64,000 nt of DNA. Origin: Bacillota bacterium (GTDB lineage: Bacteria; Bacillota; Sulfobacillia; DUSP01; JBFMCS01). Below are positions 49,452 through 57,556 of the stretch, in pieces. The stretch spans positions 1-64,000 of the forward strand of contig JBFMCS010000023.1 of assembly GCA_040754315.1 (NCBI GenBank), given 5' to 3'. Positions within the stretch are counted from its first letter, which is position 1, and the number at the start of each line of letters is the position of its first letter. The notes beneath the pieces were generated by a model. It did no database searches. It had not been told where the DNA came from and was given only the letters and a program-made list of their open reading frames with translations. The position numbers and the translations under genes are program-made.

Positions 49452-51635
49452 ATGGCTATTGTCGAGGGGACTCTGGAAAGAATTACCTTTAAGAACGAGG
49501 ATTCCTGCTACTTGGTGGCCCGCTTCAAGGTACGGGAACGCCAGGACGTCATCACCGTTGTAGGCACCCTGCCCGGGGTGTCCGTGGGGGAAGAACTCCG
49601 CCTCGAGGGGGAGTGGGTGAGGCACAAGTCCTATGGCTGGCAGCTCAAGGTGGAGCGTCTGGAGCGGCTGGCCCCGCCCTCCAAGAAGGGGATCGAGCGC
49701 TACCTGGGCTCCGGCTTCATAAAGGGCCTCGGGCCGCGCACTGCCCAGAGACTGGTGGAGGAGTTCGGCCAGGATGCCCTCAGGGTGGTGCAAGAGGAAC
49801 CCGGCAGGGTGGCGGCCTTGAAGGGCATCGGACCCAAGAGGGCCCAGTGCTTCCAGCAGGATACCCTGGAACGCAAGGCCATAGAGGGCACCATGGTGTT
49901 GCTGCAGGAGCACGACATTAGCCCGGCCCTAGCCATGAGGATATTCCGGAAGTACCGGGAAAAGGCTGCTGACATGGTGAGGGAGGACCCTTACCGCCTC
50001 GCCGATGAGGTTACCGGGATTGGCTTCAGGACTGCCGACCGGATAGCGCAGAGCCTGGGAATAGGCCCGGAGGCGCCCTCCCGCCTGTCTGCGGCGCTCC
50101 TTTACGTGTTAAGCGAGGCCTCCCAGGAGGGCCACGTATACCTTCCCAGGGAGTCCCTCCTGGAGACAGCGGCAGGGGTCACCCAGGCGCTGCCGGAGGG
50201 CCTCCAGGCGGCCCTGGCGGCACTCGAGGCCAGGGGCCGGGTGGTCCTGGAGCCGGGGGATCCCAACCCTGTATACCTTTCCGCCTCCTACAGGGCGGAG
50301 ACAGGGGTGGCATCGGCACTGAAAAGGCTCAGGGAGGCCAGGGCCACAAGCCTGGAGGGATGGGCGGAAGACATAGTTCATGTGCAGTCCCAGCTGGACC
50401 TGGATCTCCACGAGAGCCAGGTGAGAGCACTGGGGGCTGTGGCCGGGGCAAATGTGACTGTGCTGACCGGCGGCCCTGGCACCGGCAAGACAACGGTGCT
50501 CAGGGCGCTGGTGGCACTGCTTGCCCGCCGGCGCATGCCCGTGGCTCTGGCCGCGCCCACAGGCAGGGCGGCGAAACGCCTCTCCGAGGTCACGGGCGAG
50601 GGGGCCAAGACCATCCACAGGCTCCTGGAGTACCGTGTGTCCCCGGTGGAGGGGGGGCGCTTCTTAAGGAACGAGGAAAGCCGCCTGGAGGCGGAGGCTG
50701 TGATAGTGGACGAGGCCTCCATGGTGGACGTGCTCCTGGCCCACAGCCTGGTGAAGGCCATAAGGCCTGGAGCCAGGCTGGTGCTGGTGGGGGACGCAGA
50801 CCAGCTCCCCTCCGTGGGTGCCGGCAACTTCCTCAGGGATGTCATGGCATCGGGCGCGTTCCCTGTGATTGCCTTGTCCCATATCTTCCGGCAGGCATCG
50901 GAGAGCATGATCGTGATGAACGCCCACAGGGTGAACGCGGGGGAGTTTCCCCGCCTTAATGCCCCGGGGAAGGACTTCTTCTTCGTTGAGGAGGACGACC
51001 CCGACGCCCTGGGGGATGTCATCGTGGACCTGTGCGCGCGGAGGGTCCCAGCGTTCGGGAAGTGGCACCCTGTCAGGGACGTGCAGGTTCTCGCGCCCAT
51101 GAGGCGGGGCGCTGCCGGTGTTGAGGAGCTCAACAGGCGACTTCAGGAGCGATTGAACCCAGCTGCCCGTGGAAAGCCCGAGATGCGCCTGGGTGCCTCA
51201 ATACTGAGGCTGGGGGACAAGGTCATGCAGGTATGTAACAACTACGAGAAGGATGTGTTCAACGGCGACAGCGGGGTGGTGGCGGCCATTGACACCGGCC
51301 AAGGCCGGGTAACCGTGGCCTACCCGGACCGCAGGGTCACCTATGACCGGGCCGAGATCGATGAGCTGGTGGTATCCTACGCCATATCCGTCCACAAGAG
51401 CCAGGGGAGCGAATACCCCGTAGTGATAGTGCCCGTGACCACCCAGCACTACATGATGCTCCAGCGAAACCTCCTTTACACGGCGCTCACCCGGGCGAGG
51501 AGCCTGGTGGTCCTGGCGGGTACCAAGAAGGCCCTGGCCATAGCAGTGAGGAACAACCGTGTAGAGGAGCGTAACACCCTCCTCCGGGAGAGGCTACAGG
51601 GCCCGGAGACGCCTACCCGAACCAAGCCTGTGTGA
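49452..51635 (+). CDS. recD2: RecD2-type ATP-dependent DNA helicase
   Basis: A 727-residue SF1B 5'-3' helicase of the stand-alone RecD2 type found without RecBC. Residues 1-75 make an OB-like N-terminal part (VEGTLERITFKNEDSCYLVARFKV), followed by helix-hairpin-helix repeats (GSGFIKGLGPRTAQRL, LKGIGPKRAQ), Walker A GGPGTGKTT, VDEASMVDVLL (Walker B), GDADQLPSVGAGN (motif III) and the C-terminal SYAISVHKSQGSEYP and YTALTRAR motifs. ATG 49452 follows AAGGGTGG; the frame extends to 49404. It is thought to act in DNA repair and fork stability. Confidence 0.95.
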   Translation: MAIVEGTLERITFKNEDSCYLVARFKVRERQDVITVVGTLPGVSVGEELRLEGEWVRHKSYGWQLKVERLERLAPPSKKGIERYLGSGFIKGLGPRTAQRLVEEFGQDALRVVQEEPGRVAALKGIGPKRAQCFQQDTLERKAIEGTMVLLQEHDISPALAMRIFRKYREKAADMVREDPYRLADEVTGIGFRTADRIAQSLGIGPEAPSRLSAALLYVLSEASQEGHVYLPRESLLETAAGVTQALPEGLQAALAALEARGRVVLEPGDPNPVYLSASYRAETGVASALKRLREARATSLEGWAEDIVHVQSQLDLDLHESQVRALGAVAGANVTVLTGGPGTGKTTVLRALVALLARRRMPVALAAPTGRAAKRLSEVTGEGAKTIHRLLEYRVSPVEGGRFLRNEESRLEAEAVIVDEASMVDVLLAHSLVKAIRPGARLVLVGDADQLPSVGAGNFLRDVMASGAFPVIALSHIFRQASESMIVMNAHRVNAGEFPRLNAPGKDFFFVEEDDPDALGDVIVDLCARRVPAFGKWHPVRDVQVLAPMRRGAAGVEELNRRLQERLNPAARGKPEMRLGASILRLGDKVMQVCNNYEKDVFNGDSGVVAAIDTGQGRVTVAYPDRRVTYDRAEIDELVVSYAISVHKSQGSEYPVVIVPVTTQHYMMLQRNLLYTALTRARSLVVLAGTKKALAIAVRNNRVEERNTLLRERLQGPETPTRTKPV

Positions 51636-51723
51636 CCTTTCTGTAGCTTTCTTCAGAAAAGGAGATATCTAGCAGGCAAAGAATACTACCCTGAAACACC
51701 TTCGTTGCGGGGGCCCGGGTCAG

Positions 51724-52758
51724 GTGAAGAGAATCGCTCCTCTGTTTATGGTGTTTATTCTGCTCCTGTCAAGCCCAGTGGCAGCTTCCCCCCAGAGAGG
51801 CCACTGGGCCGACCCCTCCGTGGAGTTCGTTGCCGCCTTGGGAGCGCTGCCGCCTGGGGGATTCCGGGACCTCAACAGCGCCTTGAACCCTGTTGAGTGG
51901 AACGCAATAGTCTCAAGGGTGCTGGGCCTGGTTCCCGAGAGCGACGGTATGAAGGGGAGCCTGAGGCACTCCGTTGCCCAGTGGACAATGGGCCTAGAGA
52001 CCACTACCAGTAGTGTGGTTTCCCGGGGGCAGGCCTTCGGAGGCTTGATGAGGGTATTCGGCCTCTACGGAGTCGTGGATACGGAGTCTGTGACCGAGGG
52101 TGATGAGAGGGTCTTCACTGACTGGCAAGACATCTCCCCGGAGTATCGCGGGCTCCTAGCCCAGGCCACCAGGGACGGTCTGATAACAGGCTATCCTGAC
52201 GGGCGGTTCCTGCCCGGGAGGATGGTGACGGTGGCAGAGGGGCTGGTCTTCCTTCACAGGGCCCTGGAACGGTACGGGTTCATGGAGGCGGTCAGGGTGC
52301 CCAGGATCGCCGGGGCCTCCGCCCGGGAGTCCGCAGATGACGGCATCACCCTGGTCATCTACACCGACAGGACCTGGTACCGCCAGGACGAGAAGGTGGC
52401 GGTGGTTGCCGGGGCCGAGAACAAGGGGGACACCAGCGTTGCCTACACCAAGTGGAGGGTGGGGGACCCTGCCATCTACGTTTGGGCTGAGGTGGGCACG
52501 TCCCGGGTCTTCCTGGAGGAGGAGGGGCTTTCCCCGCTCCGCCTGCCCGCGGTCACATTTGAGAGGCTCCCCGCTAGTTCTGCCCTGATCCAGCGCCTGG
52601 TGTGGGACCTATCATCAACGCCCGGCATCAAACCGGGCGTCTACGCACTGCAGGCCTCATTCTACCCTCTCAGGTCTTCCGAGAACCCAGCCAACCCTGA
52701 CATCATCAGGGTCAGGCTGGAAGTGGAGGTAAGGGCTCCTGAGAGGCCCAAGCCCTGA
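51724..52758 (+). CDS. Secreted protein with SLH-like repeats
   Basis: A 344-residue exported protein. A signal peptide (IAPLFMVFILLLSSPVAASP) ends near residue 23. Residues 23-185 contain three degraded S-layer homology repeats; the clearest is ATRDGLITGYPDGRFLPGRMVTVAEGLVFLHRAL. The C-terminal part (about 200-340) looks like a beta-sandwich of the BsuPI inhibitor kind (VVAGAENKGDTSVAYTKW, GVYALQASF). It should attach to the cell wall. The start is GTG 51724 behind AGG at short spacing, so the start is moderately sure. It converges on ade, one base apart. Confidence 0.75.
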   Translation: MKRIAPLFMVFILLLSSPVAASPQRGHWADPSVEFVAALGALPPGGFRDLNSALNPVEWNAIVSRVLGLVPESDGMKGSLRHSVAQWTMGLETTTSSVVSRGQAFGGLMRVFGLYGVVDTESVTEGDERVFTDWQDISPEYRGLLAQATRDGLITGYPDGRFLPGRMVTVAEGLVFLHRALERYGFMEAVRVPRIAGASARESADDGITLVIYTDRTWYRQDEKVAVVAGAENKGDTSVAYTKWRVGDPAIYVWAEVGTSRVFLEEEGLSPLRLPAVTFERLPASSALIQRLVWDLSSTPGIKPGVYALQASFYPLRSSENPANPDIIRVRLEVEVRAPERPKP

Positions 52759-52759
52759 A

Positions 52760-54514
52760 TCACGCCTCTAGCCCCACCAGCTGGAAACTCCCCACGTCCA
52801 CCAGGCCCTTGTCGGTGAGTTTCAGCTCGGGTATCACAGGCAGGGCAAGGAATGACAGGGTGCCGAAGGGCCCGGGAAGGGTGCATCCCAGGTCCCTGGC
52901 GACGGCGTGCAGTGCCCTGAGCGCCCCGGTGACCTCGGCTATGCCCTTGTCGGAGAGCATTCCCGCGATGGGCAGGGGGAGGCGCGCCTTCACCTCGGCA
53001 CCCTCAACCGCGGCAAGGCCGCCGCCCATTTCCTCCAGGGCCCTGACGGCAGTGGCCATGCCGGTGTCATCGCAGCCCACTACTATAATGTTGTGGGAGT
53101 CATGGGCGTAGGAGGAGGCCAGCGCGCCCCTCTTCAGCCCGAATCCCCTAACCAGGGCGGTGCCCACGTTGCCGGTGCCCCTGTGGCGCTCAACCACGGC
53201 GAGCTTCAGGATATCCCGGGCCGGATCCGCAAGGATCAGGCCATTCCTGGCCAGGGGCGTAACCCGGGACTGTCCTGTGATGATCTGGCCCGGAAGGGCC
53301 TGGATCACCCTGACCTCACCCCCTCGATGGGGGATGGCCAGCCTCTCCGGGCTGAAGTCCTTGAGCCTCAGCGTGCTGGAAACGGGGGGCGGCAGGGCCC
53401 GCGGGGCTTCCAGGAGTTCCCCTCCCTCCGCCACCGCCACACCGTTCTTGAGCACCTTCTTGACCTCGAAGGCAGCAAGGTCACTGACTATGGCTATGTC
53501 CGCCGCGTACCCAGGGGCTATGGCGCCCCGCCGCCCAAGCCCGTAGTGCCGGGCTGTATTGAATGTGGACAACTGTATGGCCCTGAGAGGGTCCAGACCC
53601 AGGGAGACAGCCCTCCTGAGCACGTGGTCCATGTGCCCGTCCTGGAGGAGATCCTCGGGGTGACGGTCGTCAGTCCCCAGCATGACCCGGTGGTAGTTGC
53701 CATGGGTGATTAGGGGGAGGAGGCCCTCCAGGTTTCTTGCAGCGGATCCCTCACGGATGATGATGCTAGCCCCCGCCCGGAGCTTCTCCTGGGCCTCGTC
53801 CAGCTGGGTGCACTCGTGGTCGGTGGCTACGCCCACACCCAGGTAGGCGTTGAGCTCCATCCCCGACAGGAGGGGCGCGTGCCCGTCTACAGTCTTGCCC
53901 GCTCCACGAGCCAGGAGCACCTTCTGGAGCACCGCAGGGTCCTTCATGAGGACCCCGGGGAAGTTCATCAGCTCGGCTAGGCCCAGCACCCGGGGGAGCG
54001 ACAGGAGGTTCTGCACCTCGGAGGGGCCTATGGAGGCCCCCGCTGTCTCCAAGTGGGTGGCGGGGACAGCCGAGGGTACCAAGACGAAGACATCAAGGGG
54101 AAGGTTCTCGCTGGAGTCCAGGATGTAGCGAATGCCGGCACTTCCCAGGACGTTGGCTATCTCGTGGGGGTCGGCTACTATGGCTGTGGTTCCTCTTGGG
54201 ATGACAGCCCTGGCATACTGGTCCACAGACACCATGGAGCTCTCGATGTGGACGTGGGCGTCAATTAAGCCCGGGATGGAGTAGAGGCCGCAGAGGTCCC
54301 ACACCTCCCTGGCCTCCCGGTACTGCGGTCCAGTGCCGGCCACCATTCCATCGACAATGGCGATGTTGGTCCTCTCGGTCTCCCCGGAGAACACATTCAC
54401 CATCACGGTGTTCACGAGCAGAAGGTCAGCCGGGGCACTACCCCTGGAAACATCGATAAACCGCTCCAGGCGAAGGAGAGCCTCAGGAGAAACAGGACTA
54501 GCCAAAGCCCTCAT
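52760..54514 (-). CDS. ade: Adenine deaminase
   Basis: Converts adenine to hypoxanthine and ammonia. The 584-residue protein is the bacterial Ade type, with the metal motif GLIDAHVHIESSMV, DPHEIANVLG, DGHAPLLSG, ATDHECTQLDEA and GTDDRHPEDLLQDGHMD. The C-terminal half (about 400-580) is the family's second domain, including SSYAHDSHNIIVVG. It is full length. Its product would feed the xanthine dehydrogenase-like enzyme encoded 3 kb away. ATG 54514 is not marked by a strong ribosome site. The nitroreductase gene is five bases upstream on the same strand. Confidence 0.94.
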   Translation of the reverse strand: MRALASPVSPEALLRLERFIDVSRGSAPADLLLVNTVMVNVFSGETERTNIAIVDGMVAGTGPQYREAREVWDLCGLYSIPGLIDAHVHIESSMVSVDQYARAVIPRGTTAIVADPHEIANVLGSAGIRYILDSSENLPLDVFVLVPSAVPATHLETAGASIGPSEVQNLLSLPRVLGLAELMNFPGVLMKDPAVLQKVLLARGAGKTVDGHAPLLSGMELNAYLGVGVATDHECTQLDEAQEKLRAGASIIIREGSAARNLEGLLPLITHGNYHRVMLGTDDRHPEDLLQDGHMDHVLRRAVSLGLDPLRAIQLSTFNTARHYGLGRRGAIAPGYAADIAIVSDLAAFEVKKVLKNGVAVAEGGELLEAPRALPPPVSSTLRLKDFSPERLAIPHRGGEVRVIQALPGQIITGQSRVTPLARNGLILADPARDILKLAVVERHRGTGNVGTALVRGFGLKRGALASSYAHDSHNIIVVGCDDTGMATAVRALEEMGGGLAAVEGAEVKARLPLPIAGMLSDKGIAEVTGALRALHAVARDLGCTLPGPFGTLSFLALPVIPELKLTDKGLVDVGSFQLVGLEA

Positions 54515-54519
54515 TCCCT

Positions 54520-55035
54520 TCAGATGGTCTTGGCCACCTCGGAGATGCCCCTCCTCTTGGGGGTCTTGGGTTCCTCGGCGGCGTATCCCACCAGGACCAT
54601 GGCTACAGGCCTAAGGTCCTCAGGGCAGGCAATCACCTCAGCCACCTTATGCTCGTCAAAGGCTCCGATCCAGCAGGTGCCGTAACCCATGGAGGTGGCG
54701 GCCAGCAGCATGTTCTGGACAGCTGCAGCCGTATCCTGTATGGAGTAGAGGGACGAGCCCCTCACTCCGTAGCGAGCCCCTGAGCGGGCGGGGTCCGCGC
54801 ACACCACTATTACCAGCGGGGCCTGGGCCACGAAGGACTGGCCGTAAGCGGCGTCCACCAGTCTTTGCTTGGCTGGAGCATCATACACCACGTAGAAGAA
54901 CCAGGGCTGCCTGTTACCCCCTGACGGGGCCAGGATGGCGCACTCTAGGAGTTTGTCCGCTACATTCCCAGGTATGTCCCGGGGCTGGAAACTCCGGACA
55001 CTCCTCCTTTTAGTGATGGCCTCTATTACATCCAC
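54520..55035 (-). CDS. Nitroreductase family protein
   Basis: A 171-residue FMN-dependent oxidoreductase with the N-terminal FMN-binding motif TKRRSVRSFQPRDIPG, the middle ILAPSGGNRQPWFF segment, and a C-terminal SMGYGTCWIGAF stretch. It forms homodimers in the family. Substrates range from nitroaromatics to flavins and quinones, so the function stays open. ATG 55035 has AAGGAGGATGAC upstream. Likely cotranscribed with ade. Confidence 0.9.
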   Translation of the reverse strand: MDVIEAITKRRSVRSFQPRDIPGNVADKLLECAILAPSGGNRQPWFFYVVYDAPAKQRLVDAAYGQSFVAQAPLVIVVCADPARSGARYGVRGSSLYSIQDTAAAVQNMLLAATSMGYGTCWIGAFDEHKVAEVIACPEDLRPVAMVLVGYAAEEPKTPKRRGISEVAKTI

Positions 55036-55617
55036 TCTGTCATCCTCCTTCTAGCCTCAGTGTGCCTGGGCTTTCTCCTCAGGCTGGCAATGGGCACGGG
55101 CAATACAGGGGTGTACCCGTGACTGCCCCTTCCCTAATCCTACCTTGTCGATGCCCTCAACGCAACAGGCTCCAAGGGTTCTTGGCCCAGGTAGGAGAAC
55201 CGGCTCTCAGGATAATGGGGTGGGACAGGGAATCAAGTGGGCCTGCTGGGTGTGCCACAGCAAGTGGCCAGCGGGATGGAGGTGTCTTCCCTGAGGGAGG
55301 GGACAGTAAGGGGCTTTCTACGGGAGGCTCTAGAACCTTTGGGTGTAACAAGATCACGCTTCCCGGCAAGTAGGCGAGACTGTCTTAGCATCCTGCCCTC
55401 TGGCGAGAGAAAGTGCCAGGCAGCGCGGGAAACGCCAGGCACACAGCTGCCTTCACACACGGTTTCTCTCCCCAAGGTTGATCTGGCTTTGGTAGCCGCT
55501 AGGGTGTACGCTAGGAGAGAAACTTTGCCCACCGCTAGGGGTGTGGGTTGTAGGCCTGCTGCCGCCCGCGGTGCCCGGGGTTGCGAAGGCTTGTGAGGTG
55601 GTGTCGGGGACGGGTTT
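55036..55617. other. Long stretch without a supported gene
   Basis: Open frames are short and arginine/proline-rich. The frame 55237-55596 reads GMEVSSLREGTVRGFLREAL and then loses any protein-like character. It may be the decayed start of the oxidoreductase region that follows, or of another gene. No promoter or terminator is clear. Confidence 0.3.
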
Positions 55618-56577
55618 GAGGTGGCCATCGCGGGTGCTGGTGTCGTGGGTTCTACCACGGCATACTACCTTTCCCAGAGAGGGCTCAGGGTTGCGGTTAT
55701 CGAACGAAGGGCAGCTGCTGCCGGGGCCACGGGTTGCGCCCATGGGGGCATTAGCCTCCAGGGAAAGCCTCGCACGGTGGTGGATTGGGCGGCAGAGGGG
55801 CTCAGGCTCAGAGGGACTGGCCGAGTAACTTGGCTGCGATGTAGAGTGTAACTCCGGGGATTGCTGTCCCTCTCCCTGAGTCCCGAAGAGGACCGGGTCC
55901 TGGAAGAGATGTTCATGGACTGCCGCCAGGCCGGGGTGGAGGGCAGGCTCCTAGGGGCGCCAGAGGTCCTCCACCTGGAGCCCAGGGTGTCCCCTGGGGT
56001 AAGAATGGGGCTGGTCCTGCCGGAAGGCGTAGAGGGGACGGTGAACCTTTTCGCCTGGTGCAGGGCTTTCTGAAGGCCTCGGGCGCCCGGGTATTCATGG
56101 GCATCTCCCTCACGGGCTATGAGACCCGGGGGGAAGGGTGTCCGGGGCTGTCTGCGGGGATATGGTCCTTCCCTGTGATGCGCTGGTGGTATGCGTGGGA
56201 TGCTGGTGTAGAGATCTAGGCGGGGTCTTCGGGGGAGTGCCGGTTTCCCCTAGGAAGGGCCAGGTACTAGTCCTGGAGAACAGCCATCCCGTACTGGAGA
56301 GGAACGTGATGGGCGGTGGCTCCTCCGGTTGCGACGGGCTCTCCCTGGAGTTCATAGCCACCCAGGCTAAAGTGTCCCCTTGATCGGGAGTTCCAGCGAG
56401 TGCCGGGGGGGCCTTGGGCTAGTCCCAGGGGTATCGAGGGCGATGGCGCGCCTTGCCCTGGGATACATGCCCTTCCAAAAGGGGCAGCGTATCACCAGGG
56501 AGTACGTGGGACACAGGCCTGGGTGTCCTGACGGTGTGGCCATCATGGGCCCCTTGAGGGTTCCGGGGCTCTGCTAG
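55618..56577 (+). pseudogene. FAD-dependent amino-acid oxidoreductase (DadA/glycine oxidase-like), decayed
   Basis: The pieces of a DAO-family protein are in order but in several frames: VAIAGAGVVGSTTAYYLSQR (FAD Rossmann start) with GLRVAVIERRAAAAGATGCA and HGGIS; after a stop, LLGAPEVLHLEPRVSPGV; then LPCDALVVCVGCWCRDL and PVSPRKGQVLVLENSHPVL; and finally LIGSSSECRG and VGHRPGCPDGVAIMGPLRV. At least four frameshifts or stops (for example near 55848, 56073, 56215 and 56382) break it. The usual C-terminal ATGHEG end is gone. Confidence 0.8.
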
Positions 56578-56599
56578 ACAAGGGGTTTTCCGGGTATCG

Positions 56600-56784
56600 C
56601 CTCCCGGATCGAGTTCAGGGATGTGGCCACCCCGCTTAGCGTTGAGTGTTTCACCGGGAACTTCCAGGGTTCCTAGCCATGGAGTCCTTCCAGGAACGCC
56701 CTGGGTGTGATGATTAATGGGTTGAGCCGAACCCTTCCTGGACTGGAGGATTTCTACATGGCGGGGCACTGGGCCGAGGCATGA
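56600..56784 (+). pseudogene. Phytoene desaturase-like FAD oxidoreductase, C-terminal remnant
   Basis: RIEFRDVATPLSVECFTGNF and QGS, then after a stop and shift VMINGLSRTLPGLEDFYMAG and HWAEA. The pattern DVATPL-x-RFTGNW-QGS and LPGLENFYMAGQW is the C-terminal signature of COG1233-type NAD(P)/FAD oxidoreductases. It follows straight after the DAO-like wreck and may be a separate deleted gene joined to it. Confidence 0.6.
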
Positions 56785-56955
56785 TAGGAATTAGACCAGT
56801 ACAGATCGGGCAAGTCGTCCAACCTCTCTGGAGAAGAGACGCGAGGCTTTCCTTATTTGACCCCGGGGTGCCTCTAGAGGATCGGCTATGCAGAGCATCC
56901 GTTAAATCACCGGATTCTAGGACTAGGTAGACCAGGCATGACATGTGATCTAGGT

Positions 56956-57246
56956 TCACCCACCTGCAATGGCTACAGGGACTATGAAGGTGTAGATGTC
57001 TCGGTCCTCCAATGCGCAGGCAAGGTCTACTTGCATGAGGCTCCTCCCATTCCTGATCACGTGCAGATTGAGCGCATTTCCCAGCTCGATGCCGTAGGTT
57101 GCGCGAATGGTACTGAAGAGATCAGATAGGGTGTCCCCCTCCACCAAAAGGTCTACGGTTGATCCTCCCAGCGCGCTAGCTACCTCAGGGGCCCCGTAGA
57201 ACACGATTTTGACTCTCTTGGTGTAACGCGGATCCTTCTCAGACAT
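56956..57246 (-). CDS. MoaD/ThiS-like sulfur carrier protein
   Basis: A 96-residue ubiquitin-fold protein ending in VPVAIAGG, the free Gly-Gly tail through which MoaD and ThiS carry sulfur. The middle has the beta-grasp pattern VKIVFYGAPEVASALGG...TLSDLFSTIRATYGIE. ATG 57246 follows GGAGGG. It is divergent from the molybdoenzyme operon by 310 bases, which hints at a role in making its molybdopterin or its sulfido ligand, though no moaE, moeB or thiF gene is in view. Confidence 0.75.
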   Translation of the reverse strand: MSEKDPRYTKRVKIVFYGAPEVASALGGSTVDLLVEGDTLSDLFSTIRATYGIELGNALNLHVIRNGRSLMQVDLACALEDRDIYTFIVPVAIAGG

Positions 57247-57556
57247 CCGGCCCCCCTCCCCCGTGTAGGATTCTACATTGACGATATGGTTCCACTCTGT
57301 ATGGGCCTTTCCTTCAGCCCCCTCGCGGGGGGGCTCAGCTGCCCGCTCTTGAAATCGATAAGTTTACAGGGGATTTTTCTTCTAGAACCAAGGGGACCTG
57401 AGCGGTCTATGGAGAAGACCCAAAACCAGGCCCCGCGTTTTGTGGTGCTTACCCAAAGGAGAGTAAAACGGGCCCAACGAAGTGCTATCAGAAGTTTCGG
57501 ACCATTTTGGTCGTTGACTTCTGACTGGGTCTACTCCATTCTAGGGAGGTTTTGCC
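57247..57556. promoter_or_regulatory. Divergent control region of moaD-like and xdh genes
   Basis: The region must hold both promoters. GACCA-TTT-TGGTC (57500-57512) is a small palindrome just before the xdh start and could be a regulator site. TTGACT (57514-57519) lies next to it, but no convincing -10 follows at a useful distance, so I do not claim a promoter. AGGGAGG (57543-57549) is the xdh ribosome site. Confidence 0.35.

Noticed and set aside
57514-57542. TTGACT as -35 of an xdh promoter
   Set aside because: The base positions 17 further on read CATTCT, a poor -10, and the RNA would begin inside the ribosome site.
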